Positions 1 to 8,002 of a stretch of DNA of 64,000 nt are shown here, in pieces. The DNA is from Lutimonas saemankumensis. GTDB taxonomy: Bacteria; Bacteroidota; Bacteroidia; Flavobacteriales; Flavobacteriaceae. The notes beneath the pieces are model-generated. The model ran no database searches and had not been told where the DNA came from. It worked only from the letters and a program-made list of their open reading frames with translations. The translations under genes were made by a program, and so were the position numbers. How positions within the stretch are numbered: position 1 is the stretch's first letter; each line of letters begins with the position of its first letter. The DNA lies in NCBI RefSeq assembly GCF_020171465.1, contig NZ_JAIUZR010000005.1, forward strand, positions 62,001 through 126,000. Direction: 5' to 3'.

Positions 1-1695
1 CAGGAAAGAATTACACATGCTTTGGTCAAAGGTATTGACAGTTTCATCGTTGAAGATGTTGAGGAAGCAAGAAAATCCGTAGACAGACCCCTTCAGGTTA
101 TCGAAGGCCATTTGATGAACGGAATGGATGTGGTGGGTGACCTGTTTGGATCGGGAAAAATGTTTTTGCCACAGGTTGTAAAGTCAGCACGCGTCATGAA
201 GAAGGCCGTGGCCTATTTGAATCCGTTTATAGAAGCTGAAAAAGGAGAGAGCCAAAAGTCTTTGGGTAAGGTCCTGCTTGCAACGGTTAAAGGTGATGTT
301 CATGATATTGGTAAAAATATCGTGAGCGTGGTTTTGGGATGCAATAATTATGAAATAGTGGATTTAGGAGTAATGGTTCCTCCCGAGAAGATTATTGATA
401 CCGCCATCAAAGAGAATGTGGATGCCATTGGTTTATCGGGACTTATTACCCCGTCACTTGATGAGATGGTTTACCTGGCGAAGGAGATGGAACGAAGAAA
501 GCTTGATATTCCATTATTGATAGGGGGAGCAACCACATCCAAGGCCCATACAGCGGTCAAAATAGATACCGAATATAAAAATGCCGTAGTTCATGTAAAT
601 GACGCTTCCCGGGCCGTAACCGTGGTGGGAGATCTTCTGAACAAGAGTTCAGAGAAGCAGTATGTGGCCAATCTGAAAAAGGACTATGAAGAATTTAGGC
701 AAAAGTTCCTCAAAAGAGGGAAAGCCAAACGCTATGTTAGCCTGGAAGAAGCCAGGGCAAATAGCTTCAAAATCGATTGGGAGAAGGCAGACATAAAAAA
801 GCCAAAGGAAATGGGAATTCAGGCCCTGAAACAGATCAGTCTCAAGGAATTGCTTCCTTATTTTGATTGGCAGCCGTTTTTTATTTCCTGGGATTTGCAC
901 GGGAAATTCCCGGAAATTCTTAAAGATGAGCTGGTTGGACAGCAGGCATCTCACCTTTATGAGGATGCCCAGAAAATGATTGAAAAGATCATCTCCAAAC
1001 AACTTTTCAAAGCCAAAGCCATTTTTGGTCTTTTTGAGGCAAATTCGGTGAATAAAGATGACATAATGATCAGTAAGAATCAAAAAGAAATAACCAGGTT
1101 CAGGACCCTAAGGCAACAGTTGCATAAAAGGCAGGGTGTACCCAATTATGCCTTATCAGATTTTATTGCACCAGTTGATACTGTTCAGGATTATATGGGA
1201 GCTTTTTGTGTTGCGATCTTTGGAGCTGAAGAGCTGGCTGGGAAATTTAAAGAAGAACACGATGATTACAATGCGATTCTTGTTCAGGCCATTGCAGACA
1301 GGTTTGCCGAAGCCTTTGCAGAATATCTTCATAAGAAGATCAGAAAGCAGCACTGGGGCTATTCAGAAAATGAAAATCTTGACAACCAGGCGTTAATTAA
1401 AGAAACCTATACCGGAATAAGGCCCGCACCGGGTTATCCGGCCTGTCCCGATCATCTGGAAAAAGATACGATCTGGGAACTGCTCGACGTTGAAAAGATC
1501 ATCGGAGTAAAGCTAACTGAAAGTAAAGCCATGTGGCCCGCTGCCGCAGTATCTGGATATTATTTTGCAAACCCGGAAGCCAAATATTTTGGACTCGGAA
1601 AGATTAAGGAAGACCAGGTAATCGATTATGCAAATAGAAAAGGAATAACCAAAGAGGCAGCCTTGAAATGGCTGCAACCCAATTTATCGTTTTAG
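1..1695 (+). CDS. metH: Cobalamin-dependent methionine synthase, C-terminal part (5' end outside window)
   Basis: Methionine synthase transfers a methyl group from methyl-tetrahydrofolate to homocysteine by way of cobalamin. The frame is open from base 1 (it reads [11 protein letters not shown]), so the gene begins upstream and no start is visible; a TTG at 22 is internal. About 564 residues are present. The cobalamin-cap helices come first, then the B12-binding DVHDIGKN motif near residue 100 (its His is the lower cobalt ligand in this family) and GLSGLITPS. The AdoMet-binding activation domain ends with [16 protein letters not shown] and [17 protein letters not shown]. Flavobacteria often split MetH into two genes, the homocysteine-binding part lying upstream; whether that holds here cannot be seen. 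metF follows after 5 bases, so the two steps of methyl supply are probably co-transcribed. GTP-style fusion or frameshift is not seen. Confidence 0.95.
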   Translation, partial: QERITHALVKGIDSFIVEDVEEARKSVDRPLQVIEGHLMNGMDVVGDLFGSGKMFLPQVVKSARVMKKAVAYLNPFIEAEKGESQKSLGKVLLATVKGDVHDIGKNIVSVVLGCNNYEIVDLGVMVPPEKIIDTAIKENVDAIGLSGLITPSLDEMVYLAKEMERRKLDIPLLIGGATTSKAHTAVKIDTEYKNAVVHVNDASRAVTVVGDLLNKSSEKQYVANLKKDYEEFRQKFLKRGKAKRYVSLEEARANSFKIDWEKADIKKPKEMGIQALKQISLKELLPYFDWQPFFISWDLHGKFPEILKDELVGQQASHLYEDAQKMIEKIISKQLFKAKAIFGLFEANSVNKDDIMISKNQKEITRFRTLRQQLHKRQGVPNYALSDFIAPVDTVQDYMGAFCVAIFGAEELAGKFKEEHDDYNAILVQAIADRFAEAFAEYLHKKIRKQHWGYSENENLDNQALIKETYTGIRPAPGYPACPDHLEKDTIWELLDVEKIIGVKLTESKAMWPAAAVSGYYFANPEAKYFGLGKIKEDQVIDYANRKGITKEAALKWLQPNLSF

Positions 1696-1700
1696 GAAGA

Positions 1701-2657
1701 ATGAAAGTAACAGAACATATAAAAAATGCCAAAGGGAAAAGTTTATTTTCCTTTGAAATTGTACCCCCTCAGAAGGGGCAGAATATACAGAAGCTCTATG
1801 ACAATATAGACCCTTTGATGGAGTTTAAACCACCATTTATTGATGTGACGACCTCACGTGAAGAGCATGTATACATTAAAAAAGAAGGAGGTTTACTGGA
1901 GCGTAAGGTAACTCGTATGCGTCCCGGAACTGTGGGTATTTGTGCTTCGCTGATGCACAAGTACCAAGTAGATACCGTACCCCATGTTCTATGTGGAGGA
2001 TTTACAAAAGAAGAAACGGAATATGTATTGGTTGACTGTCATTATCTTGGGATAGACAATGTAATGGCTTTGAGAGGAGATGCACGGAAAGACGAGGCCT
2101 ATTTTATGCCAAGCAGCGAAGGAAACAAATATGCTTCCGAGCTCGTTACCCAGATCAATAACCTGAATAAAGGAATTTATCTTCACGATATCATTGAAGC
2201 AACGTATAAAGCGGATTTTTGCATTGGTGTGGCGGGTTATCCGGAAAAGCATATGGAGTCGCCAAGTTTGCAGGCTGATCTTCGCAGGTTAAAGGAAAAA
2301 GTGGATGCCGGAGCGGAATACGTAGTGACCCAGATGTTCTTTGACAATCAAAAGTATTTTAAGTTTGTCGAGGCAGCCAGGGCGATGGGTATTGAGGTGC
2401 CGATCATTCCCGGCATTAAACCTGTGGCCGTAAAGAGGCATTTAAGTGTTTTACCCCAGGTCTTTAGTTTGGACCTTCCGGATGCGCTGGTCAGCGAAAT
2501 AGAAAAGTGTAAGGATAATAAGACAGTCAGACAGGTGGGGATCGAATGGGCGATTCAGCAATCAAAAGAACTGGTTGAAGCCGGAGTACCTGTGGTTCAT
2601 TATTATTCTATGGGGAAATCAGACAATATAAAGGCAATAGCCAAAGAAGTTTTTTAG
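1701..2657 (+). CDS. metF: Methylenetetrahydrofolate reductase
   Basis: Cytosolic flavoenzyme that reduces 5,10-methylene-tetrahydrofolate to 5-methyl-tetrahydrofolate, the methyl donor for MetH. The 318-residue protein begins MKVTEHIKNAKGKSLFSFE and shows the family landmarks FEIVPPQKG, IDVTTSREEH, ALRGD, VAGYPEKH and VTQMFFD, all typical of the FAD-dependent TIM barrel. The ATG at 1701 is chosen because it lies 5 bases after the metH stop with a GGAAGA purine stretch before it; an in-frame ATG at 1668 would overlap metH by 28 bases and add residues not seen in the family. The neighbouring metH supports a methionine-synthesis operon. Length is normal for bacterial MetF. Confidence 0.96.
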   Translation: MKVTEHIKNAKGKSLFSFEIVPPQKGQNIQKLYDNIDPLMEFKPPFIDVTTSREEHVYIKKEGGLLERKVTRMRPGTVGICASLMHKYQVDTVPHVLCGGFTKEETEYVLVDCHYLGIDNVMALRGDARKDEAYFMPSSEGNKYASELVTQINNLNKGIYLHDIIEATYKADFCIGVAGYPEKHMESPSLQADLRRLKEKVDAGAEYVVTQMFFDNQKYFKFVEAARAMGIEVPIIPGIKPVAVKRHLSVLPQVFSLDLPDALVSEIEKCKDNKTVRQVGIEWAIQQSKELVEAGVPVVHYYSMGKSDNIKAIAKEVF

Positions 2658-2765
2658 GCCCGGGCTTGTGAATTTATGGCAACAAGGGCTGAAACGAATC
2701 AATAATTTAAATATCACTATAAGAAAAATAGATTTTTAATTGGTCCTAAAGGCAAAATAATTTCA

Positions 2766-2773
2766 TATTTTTG
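2766..2773 (+). promoter_or_regulatory. Candidate -7 promoter element of trxA
   Basis: TATTTTTG fits the Bacteroidota -7 consensus TAnnTTTG and lies 41 bases before the trxA start. A TTG at 2740-2742 could be the -33 element, but the 23-base spacing is long, so only the -7 box is proposed. Confidence 0.45.
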
Positions 2774-2814
2774 TGCTCTAATTAATTGACAAGAAATATT
2801 TAAACTATAAAATT

Positions 2815-3132
2815 ATGGCAATAGAAGTAACAGATGCTAATTTTGAAGAGGTAGTGTTGAACTCAGACAGACCTGTATTGGTTGATTTTTGGGCAGCTTG
2901 GTGTGGACCATGTAGAATGTTGGCTCCAATCGTGGAAGAGTTGGACAAGGATTTTGACGATAAAGCAAAGATTGTCAAGGTAGATGTTGATGCGCATCAG
3001 GAATTTGCTGCCAAATATGGTGTAAGAAACATTCCAACAGTCTTAATCTTTAAAGGAGGGGAAGTAGCGGATAAGCAAGTTGGTGTTGCACCAAAGAATG
3101 TGTATACAGAAAAACTGAACGCTCTTTTATAA
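2815..3132 (+). CDS. trxA: Thioredoxin
   Basis: Small cytosolic dithiol-disulfide oxidoreductase that passes electrons from thioredoxin reductase to target proteins. The 105-residue protein has the standard active site WCGPC (residues 30-34, in [11 protein letters not shown]), the cis-proline segment [10 protein letters not shown] and the normal thioredoxin length with no signal peptide. It is preceded by a 157-base gap holding a candidate promoter and followed by a strong hairpin terminator at 3158-3188, so it is probably a single-gene transcript. Confidence 0.96.
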   Translation: MAIEVTDANFEEVVLNSDRPVLVDFWAAWCGPCRMLAPIVEELDKDFDDKAKIVKVDVDAHQEFAAKYGVRNIPTVLIFKGGEVADKQVGVAPKNVYTEKLNALL

Positions 3133-3157
3133 AAGAACAGATTCGATAAGAAATTAG

Positions 3158-3188
3158 AGGTTTGACCCATCAGGTCAAACCTTTTTTT
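3158..3188 (+). terminator. Rho-independent terminator after trxA
   Basis: A perfect 10-bp stem (AGGTTTGACC with GGTCAAACCT) with a 5-base loop is followed directly by a T run. It lies 26 bases after the trxA stop. Confidence 0.88.
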
Positions 3189-3226
3189 ATGCCCTGTCTT
3201 TAAACAATTCTGCTTATTTTTGAACT

Positions 3227-4150
3227 ATGACCAAAGTCGATTTAAGTCAGATCAGGGAGATTCCCAATATTGAATTGCTCGCCAAGCAGGTGGTTGAAGG
3301 GTTTATCACAGGTATGCATAAAAGCCCTTTCCATGGATTTTCGGTAGAATTTGCCGAACACAGACTCTATAATAAGGGCGAAAGCACAAGGCATATAGAC
3401 TGGAAACTCTTTGCAAAGACCGAAAAATTATTCATTAAACGATACGAAGAAGAAACCAACCTAAGGAGTCATATTATCATTGACAACTCATCCTCCATGC
3501 ATTATCCCAAAATGCAGAATATCTCAATCGATGACTATAATAAAATCGGCTTTACGGTTTTTGCTACAGCAGCTTTGATGGAAATACTGAAACGGCAGCG
3601 TGATGCATTTGGCCTGAGTATTTATGATGATGAAACCCGTTATTTTGCGCCGGCCAAAGGAAATGAAAAACACCGAAGAATGTTACTTGAACAGCTGAAG
3701 CAAATTTTGATGCAAAGCACTTCAAAAACAACAGATACCTATAAGGTACTCCATGAAATCGCAGATAAAATACACAGAAGATCCCTGATCTTCTTGTTTA
3801 CCGATATGTTACAGTCCGACAAAAAGGAAGAAGAACTCTTTGCTGCTTTAAGACACTTGAAATACAACAAACATGAGGTGGTTTTATTTCATACCTATGA
3901 TGGGAAGAGAGAACTTAATTTTGATTTTGACAATGCCCCCAGAAAGTATGTTGATGTTGAAACCGGTGAGCAAATAAATTTGTTTGCCGAGAATATCAAG
4001 GAAGCTTATAAAGAAAAGATCGAGAATTATTTTAAAGAGCTTAAATACAAATGTATGCAGTATAAAATTGATTATGTCCCTGTGGATATACACGATGGGT
4101 TTGATCAGATTTTAACGACTTACATGGTAAGAAGGAGCAAATTTTTGTAA
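3227..4150 (+). CDS. DUF58 / von Willebrand A-like domain protein
   Basis: 307 residues. The central IIIDNSSSMHYPK segment (about residues 86-98) is the DxSxS metal-ion-dependent adhesion motif of the vWA fold, and the preceding GESTRHIDWKLFAKT is the DUF58 signature (RxIDWxxxA). There is no signal peptide or membrane segment. DUF58 proteins usually sit next to a MoxR ATPase and act with it on unknown targets; no MoxR gene lies beside this one within the window, so its partner may be elsewhere. It begins 38 bases after the trxA terminator, and a TATTTTTG box at 3215-3222 sits almost on the start codon. Molecular function is not established. Confidence 0.85.
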   Translation: MTKVDLSQIREIPNIELLAKQVVEGFITGMHKSPFHGFSVEFAEHRLYNKGESTRHIDWKLFAKTEKLFIKRYEEETNLRSHIIIDNSSSMHYPKMQNISIDDYNKIGFTVFATAALMEILKRQRDAFGLSIYDDETRYFAPAKGNEKHRRMLLEQLKQILMQSTSKTTDTYKVLHEIADKIHRRSLIFLFTDMLQSDKKEEELFAALRHLKYNKHEVVLFHTYDGKRELNFDFDNAPRKYVDVETGEQINLFAENIKEAYKEKIENYFKELKYKCMQYKIDYVPVDIHDGFDQILTTYMVRRSKFL

Positions 4151-4167
4151 AAAAAATCGATTTCTTT

Positions 4168-4197
4168 TTGACAAATCAAAAAACCAATTTATATTTG
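4168..4197 (+). promoter_or_regulatory. Promoter of tRNA-Asp
   Basis: TTG at 4168-4170 and TATATTTG at 4190-4197 are separated by 19 bases, an excellent match to the flavobacterial sigma factor consensus (TTG, 17-23 nt, TAnnTTTG). The tRNA begins 37 bases downstream of the -7 box. Confidence 0.75.
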
Positions 4198-4233
4198 CAC
4201 CTGCTTAGCAATAAGCGACGCTTTTATAGCAAC

Positions 4234-4307
4234 GGTTTGGTAGTTCAGCTGGTTAGAATACCTGCCTGTCACGCAGGGGGTCGCGGGTTCGAGTCCCGTC
4301 CAGACCG
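4234..4307 (+). tRNA. tRNA-Asp (anticodon GTC)
   Basis: The 74-nt cloverleaf has acceptor strands GGTTTGG and CCAGACC (one U-G pair), a D arm GTTCAGCTGGTTAGAAT, an anticodon loop CTGTCAC with GTC in the middle, and a GGTTCGAGTCC T arm. The discriminator is G, as tRNA-Asp requires. CCA is not encoded (CAA follows). The T arm and 3' end are the integration target: copies lie at 24504, 27813 and 30727. The tRNA is intact because the inserted element carries the same 3' end. Confidence 0.97.
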
Positions 4308-4405
4308 CAACTTTTTTAAGAAACAATAGTTGTGTTGTTAACATTAAGAGTTCACTCTTAAATAGTTAGCTAATGAAAAACTTCAGGGAAATCTGAGGTT
4401 TTTTT
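4283..4405 (+). repeat. att copy 1 (tRNA-Asp 3' end plus its terminator)
   Basis: Starting in the T arm, this 123-base stretch recurs at 30727-30849 (first 90 bases identical, then two mismatches) and from 4289 to 4354 at 24504-24569 (66 bases identical). Its first 23 bases from 4289 recur at 27813-27835. It is read as the tRNA-proximal attachment site of the island. Weak similarity to copy 4 continues for roughly another 45 bases. Confidence 0.9.
4376..4405 (+). terminator. Terminator of tRNA-Asp
   Basis: Stem CTTCAG (4381-4386) with CTGAGG (4393-4398), extended by A/T pairs, followed by a run of T. The same hairpin is duplicated within att copy 4, and altered hairpins follow copies 2 and 3. 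Confidence 0.75.
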
Positions 4406-4542
4406 GTTTTTGGGGGTGTATGAACCTTTATGCCTCTTTCTCTACTCACTATTTCATGTAAACCCCTTTATTGAATAAGGGTTTGACACTATAATCTTCT
4501 TTCTGAAGGGTAATCCATTATATATCTTTTTTAACCCTTGCA

Positions 4543-4580
4543 AGGTGCGCTACGAGGTGCGCTAATTTCTCGAGGTGCGC
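4543..4580 (+). repeat. Three direct repeats before the integrase (candidate arm-type sites)
   Basis: AGGTGCGC occurs at 4543-4550, 4555-4562 and 4573-4580, 12 and 18 bases apart, in a short GC-rich island just before the integrase start and about 240 bases from the att core. Direct repeats in this position fit arm-type binding sites for the N-terminal domain of the integrase. They could also be operators controlling its expression. Confidence 0.55.
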
Positions 4581-4608
4581 AATTATTCTAACTTTAAAAT
4601 TATTCGAA

Positions 4609-5808
4609 ATGTCAATATTAAAACTATACATCAGATTTACTGTTAAGTCAACTGAACTGAGCAAAACAAATCTTGCACCTATCAGGTGTAGAATTACCTA
4701 CAACAAACAACGCAAGGATTTCTCAACAGGAATCAGGGTTAATCCAGACCATTGGGACCCTAATAAACAGAGACTTCTTGATCAATCAGATCAGGAAGAA
4801 ACTACCAACATGCAACTAAGCCTTATTGAGAACAAAATCAGTAAGGCTTTTTTAATGCTTCAAGTTGGAGAAGAACCATTTACAGTACAGGATATTTATG
4901 ACGCCTACAAGGGTAAAACCCTAGAAAAGGAGCTGGGTATATTGGAGGTATGGGACCTGCATAATGAGCGTATGGAAAGGCTTATTGGCAAGGAAATAGT
5001 CTATGTCACCTACCAGAAATACCTGGAGTCTCAGCGGCATCTAAAAGACTTTATCAGGCATCAATACAAGGTGTCAGATAAGCCACTTAGAGGGCTTAAA
5101 ATGAGCTTTATCAATGAATATGCCTATTACCTTAGAACAGTCAAAAACTTTCAACAAAGCACCTTAAATAAGGCCATTCAGAGGATGCGTAAGGTGGTGA
5201 AATTTGCCATTGGACATGACTATCTGGACAAAGATCCCTTTCTTTTATATAGGGCTAAATCAGTCAAAAAAGAGTTGGTATTTCTAACTGTTGAGGAGCT
5301 TAAGAAATTGGAGAAATCAACTTTTGAAATCAAGAGATTAGAAGTCATTAAGGATTGCTTTGTTTTCTGTTGCTATACAGGTCTTGCCTTTAAGGAAATG
5401 ACCAGTTTAAAGAAGGAGCATATTGTCAAAGGATATGATGGAGAGGATTGGATCAAGATGAAAAGGCAAAAGACTCAGAAGGAGCTGTCAGTACCATTGC
5501 TTCCCAAGGCTAAGAAGCTATTGAGGAGGTATAAATCAGATAGTGATCAGTTACTTCCTGTGACAAGTAATGCCAGATTCAATGGCTACCTCAAGGAAAT
5601 AGCTGATCTGGTTGGGATAGAGAAAAGACTGACCCATCATGTAGCCAGAAGGACATTTGCCACTACTGTACTGCTATTGAACAATGTACCTATGGAGGTA
5701 GTTTCTGAATTATTGGGGCATTCTAAGATGGCAACGACTCAACAGAGCTATGGGAAGATTGTTCAGAGGAAGGTAGGTGAGGAGATGAAGAGAATAAGGG
5801 ATGATTAA
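4609..5808 (+). CDS. Tyrosine recombinase / site-specific integrase
   Basis: 399 residues, cytosolic, expected to cut and join DNA at the tRNA-Asp att sites. The order is an arm-DNA-binding domain (about 1-90, with DFSTGIRVNPDHWD), a SAM-like core-binding domain (about 110-205) and the catalytic domain (about 222-395). Catalytic residues visible: K288, H344-x-x-R347, H371 and nucleophile Y381 (QQSYGKIV). The first arginine of the box I motif is replaced by alanine (TGLA260FKEM), as in the IntDOT branch of Bacteroidota integrases, which also lacks it. The gene lies directly beside the tRNA, reads away from it, and is preceded by three AGGTGCGC repeats and followed by a hairpin terminator. Confidence 0.95.
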   Translation: MSILKLYIRFTVKSTELSKTNLAPIRCRITYNKQRKDFSTGIRVNPDHWDPNKQRLLDQSDQEETTNMQLSLIENKISKAFLMLQVGEEPFTVQDIYDAYKGKTLEKELGILEVWDLHNERMERLIGKEIVYVTYQKYLESQRHLKDFIRHQYKVSDKPLRGLKMSFINEYAYYLRTVKNFQQSTLNKAIQRMRKVVKFAIGHDYLDKDPFLLYRAKSVKKELVFLTVEELKKLEKSTFEIKRLEVIKDCFVFCCYTGLAFKEMTSLKKEHIVKGYDGEDWIKMKRQKTQKELSVPLLPKAKKLLRRYKSDSDQLLPVTSNARFNGYLKEIADLVGIEKRLTHHVARRTFATTVLLLNNVPMEVVSELLGHSKMATTQQSYGKIVQRKVGEEMKRIRDD

Positions 5809-5810
5809 CT

Positions 5811-5842
5811 AAAATCCAGCTATAGAAATATGGCTGGTTTTA
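5811..5842 (+). terminator. Terminator after the integrase gene
   Basis: CCAGC (5816-5820) pairs with GCTGG (5833-5837), flanked by AAAAT and TTTTA. It begins 3 bases after the integrase stop. Confidence 0.6.
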
Positions 5843-5913
5843 CTGTTTACCGTAAATAACCTTTATGCTGAAGGGCTACTTTTGATTCTTATAAAGTCTA
5901 AATTCAAATTTTC

Positions 5914-6159
5914 ATGAAAGCACTTTTTGTTTCACTTTATGGAGTATTTGCCATTACTGCTATTATTACACATATATGGACCGTGATAATTGCATTCACG
6001 GAAAGTGGATTTATAGGAGGTATTATGACTCTATTACTCCCATTTCTTGCAGAATTATATTGGATGTTTAACATGTTTGGAGAGAATAATATCTATGCTT
6101 TTATAGCTTTAGCTCATTTAATTTTAGCCATTCCATTTTCAATGTTGAGCAAAGAGTAA
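5914..6159 (+). CDS. Small membrane protein, unknown
   Basis: 81 residues, almost all hydrophobic. Two or three membrane segments are visible: about 4-26 (FVSLYGVFAITAIITHIW), 34-52 and 60-76. No family is recognised. The start ATG at 5914 is the first in frame after the integrase terminator. It is followed 29 bases later by a gene for a small secreted protein, so the two may be one cargo transcription unit of the island. Its role cannot be told from the sequence. Confidence 0.55.
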   Translation: MKALFVSLYGVFAITAIITHIWTVIIAFTESGFIGGIMTLLLPFLAELYWMFNMFGENNIYAFIALAHLILAIPFSMLSKE

Positions 6160-6188
6160 AATCGAAAATAAAAATCCACTATTCAATT

Positions 6189-6596
6189 ATGAAAAATTTC
6201 AAAACATTATTAGTCAGTATTGTTGTGCTACTCTCATTTAAAAGTTACTCTCAAGCCATTAAATATTATGATTCGGACTATTCAATAAAAGTTAAAATGG
6301 ATAAGTATCAAAGCACAGATGGAGGAGAATATCAGGGTGCTCTTCAAGAAAACATTAGATTAATACACGATAAATCAAAATCCACTCTTCAGATAATACT
6401 TTCAGACTATGACAAAGTAGTCCATTTGTTTAAAAATGTAGAATACCATGAAATATTTTATAATGATGGTAATAAATACATTGCCTACACAGCAAATAAA
6501 GATGGGATGCCATACTTTATTTCTTTTGGAAAAAATTTAATTAAGATAGATAATAGGGTAAAAAAGTCGGTAATTGCATTTCACCTTAAAAACTGA
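6189..6596 (+). CDS. Small secreted protein, unknown
   Basis: 135 residues. The N-terminus (MKNFKTLLVSIVVLLSFKSYSQ) is a typical Bacteroidota signal peptide cut after SYSQ, so the mature protein of about 113 residues is periplasmic or secreted. The mature part is rich in charged and aromatic residues and has no cysteine, known motif or repeat. It follows the small membrane protein by 29 bases. No family is recognised. Confidence 0.6.
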   Translation: MKNFKTLLVSIVVLLSFKSYSQAIKYYDSDYSIKVKMDKYQSTDGGEYQGALQENIRLIHDKSKSTLQIILSDYDKVVHLFKNVEYHEIFYNDGNKYIAYTANKDGMPYFISFGKNLIKIDNRVKKSVIAFHLKN

Positions 6597-6793
6597 TCTG
6601 TGTGAAAAATATGGAAAAGTTCAAAATTGGAGCATTAAAATGATTCAAATTTTAAAAGAATAGTAGAAGGCTTAGAGGTTCTCCTTTGTGCATTTAGGAA
6701 GGTATTTTCTATGGAATTGACATAAATCATATTGAATCTTATGACGATAATCTATTTTTATAGATTATTCAAATTTAATCAGTAGTAAGTAAG

Positions 6794-7819
6794 ATGAACA
6801 AGCCTATAAAAAAGTATACAATCGAAGAATTTTCAAATATAGAATTGGATCAAGTTGATCCAGGTAATTTTGTTAATAAACAAAGTTGGGATTCTCTGAT
6901 AATAAAAATGAAAGAGATTAAAAATCTGTTAGATGAAATGATTCACATAATTGAATTGAATGATGAAATTCCTGATTCCTTGAAGTCCAGGTCTAGAGCA
7001 TATATAGCAACGTTTACATCTTATTTAAATTCAATTACAAAAGAAGAAGAAAAAAAGGATGGATCTCAATTAGCTAGAGAAAAGGAACAATTAATAGTTA
7101 GAATTACGGGTTGGTGTAGAGAATTAATGGAAAAGACTAACAATAAATCTGATGAACTCAGTTTCTTCGAAACATTTTCTGCCATTAAGAATTTAGACAA
7201 AAGTTCGGGAACAATTGATTTTGATGAAATAAATAGATTAAGAGAGAAATCAACAGCTGACGCAGATAGTATTAATAGAATTTTGAGGGAAGTTCAAAAA
7301 AAAGGATCTAAAGAAACTGTTTCTGACTATGCGGAAATATTTAAAAGGGAATCAGATATTAACAGAAAAGCATCAAATATCTGGTTAACTATAGGTATCT
7401 GTACTTCAGTCATTTTTATTACGTTTTTATTCCTTTATAATTTCAATGATAAGTTTCCTACCCAAGAATTAATCCCAGGGGAAAATACTATTGTAATTTA
7501 TAATATTGGAAATATATTAACGAAAATTTTAATCTATGCCATTTTCATATTTATTATAAGTTTTTCTTTTAAACAATATTCCATAAGAAGACATATATCC
7601 ACTGTGAATAAGCATAGGCAGAATGGAATGGATTCTTTTAAAATTTTTATTGAATCAATTAACAGTGAGGATGTAGAGACTAGACATACGTTAATGTTAC
7701 AACTAGCTAAATCAATTTATGAGCAAACATCTTCTGGATATATTGGAGATAAAAATTCAAATGTTAATTCTGGAATTGTTGAAATCACCAAAATGATTCG
7801 AGGCAATAATGAATCATGA
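6794..7819 (+). CDS. Membrane protein with helical cytoplasmic region, unknown
   Basis: 341 residues. The first ~190 residues are charged and predicted helical, with a likely coiled-coil character around residues 85-190. Two membrane segments follow, about 197-218 (IWLTIGICTSVIFITFLFLY) and 238-257, and then an ~80-residue cytoplasmic tail. There is no signal peptide and no enzyme motif. It stands alone, 183 bases before the restriction-modification operon, in strongly AT-rich DNA. A sensor or effector of a defence system is conceivable from position alone, but nothing in the protein shows it. Confidence 0.6.
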   Translation: MNKPIKKYTIEEFSNIELDQVDPGNFVNKQSWDSLIIKMKEIKNLLDEMIHIIELNDEIPDSLKSRSRAYIATFTSYLNSITKEEEKKDGSQLAREKEQLIVRITGWCRELMEKTNNKSDELSFFETFSAIKNLDKSSGTIDFDEINRLREKSTADADSINRILREVQKKGSKETVSDYAEIFKRESDINRKASNIWLTIGICTSVIFITFLFLYNFNDKFPTQELIPGENTIVIYNIGNILTKILIYAIFIFIISFSFKQYSIRRHISTVNKHRQNGMDSFKIFIESINSEDVETRHTLMLQLAKSIYEQTSSGYIGDKNSNVNSGIVEITKMIRGNNES

Positions 7820-8002
7820 TTAATTTAATATAACTTGGTTGCTTTATTTCAATCGCAGGAGGATAGGGTATTTTTATAATTACCTTGAATTTTAAACAAA
7901 AACTTCTAGCTTTTGATAGGTATTGCACAGCAACCAATAGTTAAGTAGCTTAGGGGTTTGAAAAAGAAGATTTACAAACAAAATTTACCTTAGAATATAA
8001 TT

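Noticed and set aside
649-1083. Open frame of 144 codons on the minus strand inside metH
   Set aside because: It lies wholly within the well-supported metH frame, lacks any family likeness and is a shadow of its codon use.
4376-4405. Inverted repeat after tRNA-Asp as a possible integron-like or recombination hairpin
   Set aside because: The stem-loop with its T run is a simple terminator and is located where the tRNA transcript should end.
6597-6793. Short coding remnants between the secreted protein and the two-helix membrane protein (for example a run ending DDNLFL)
   Set aside because: About 20 codons only, no start and no recognisable text; chance is enough to explain it.
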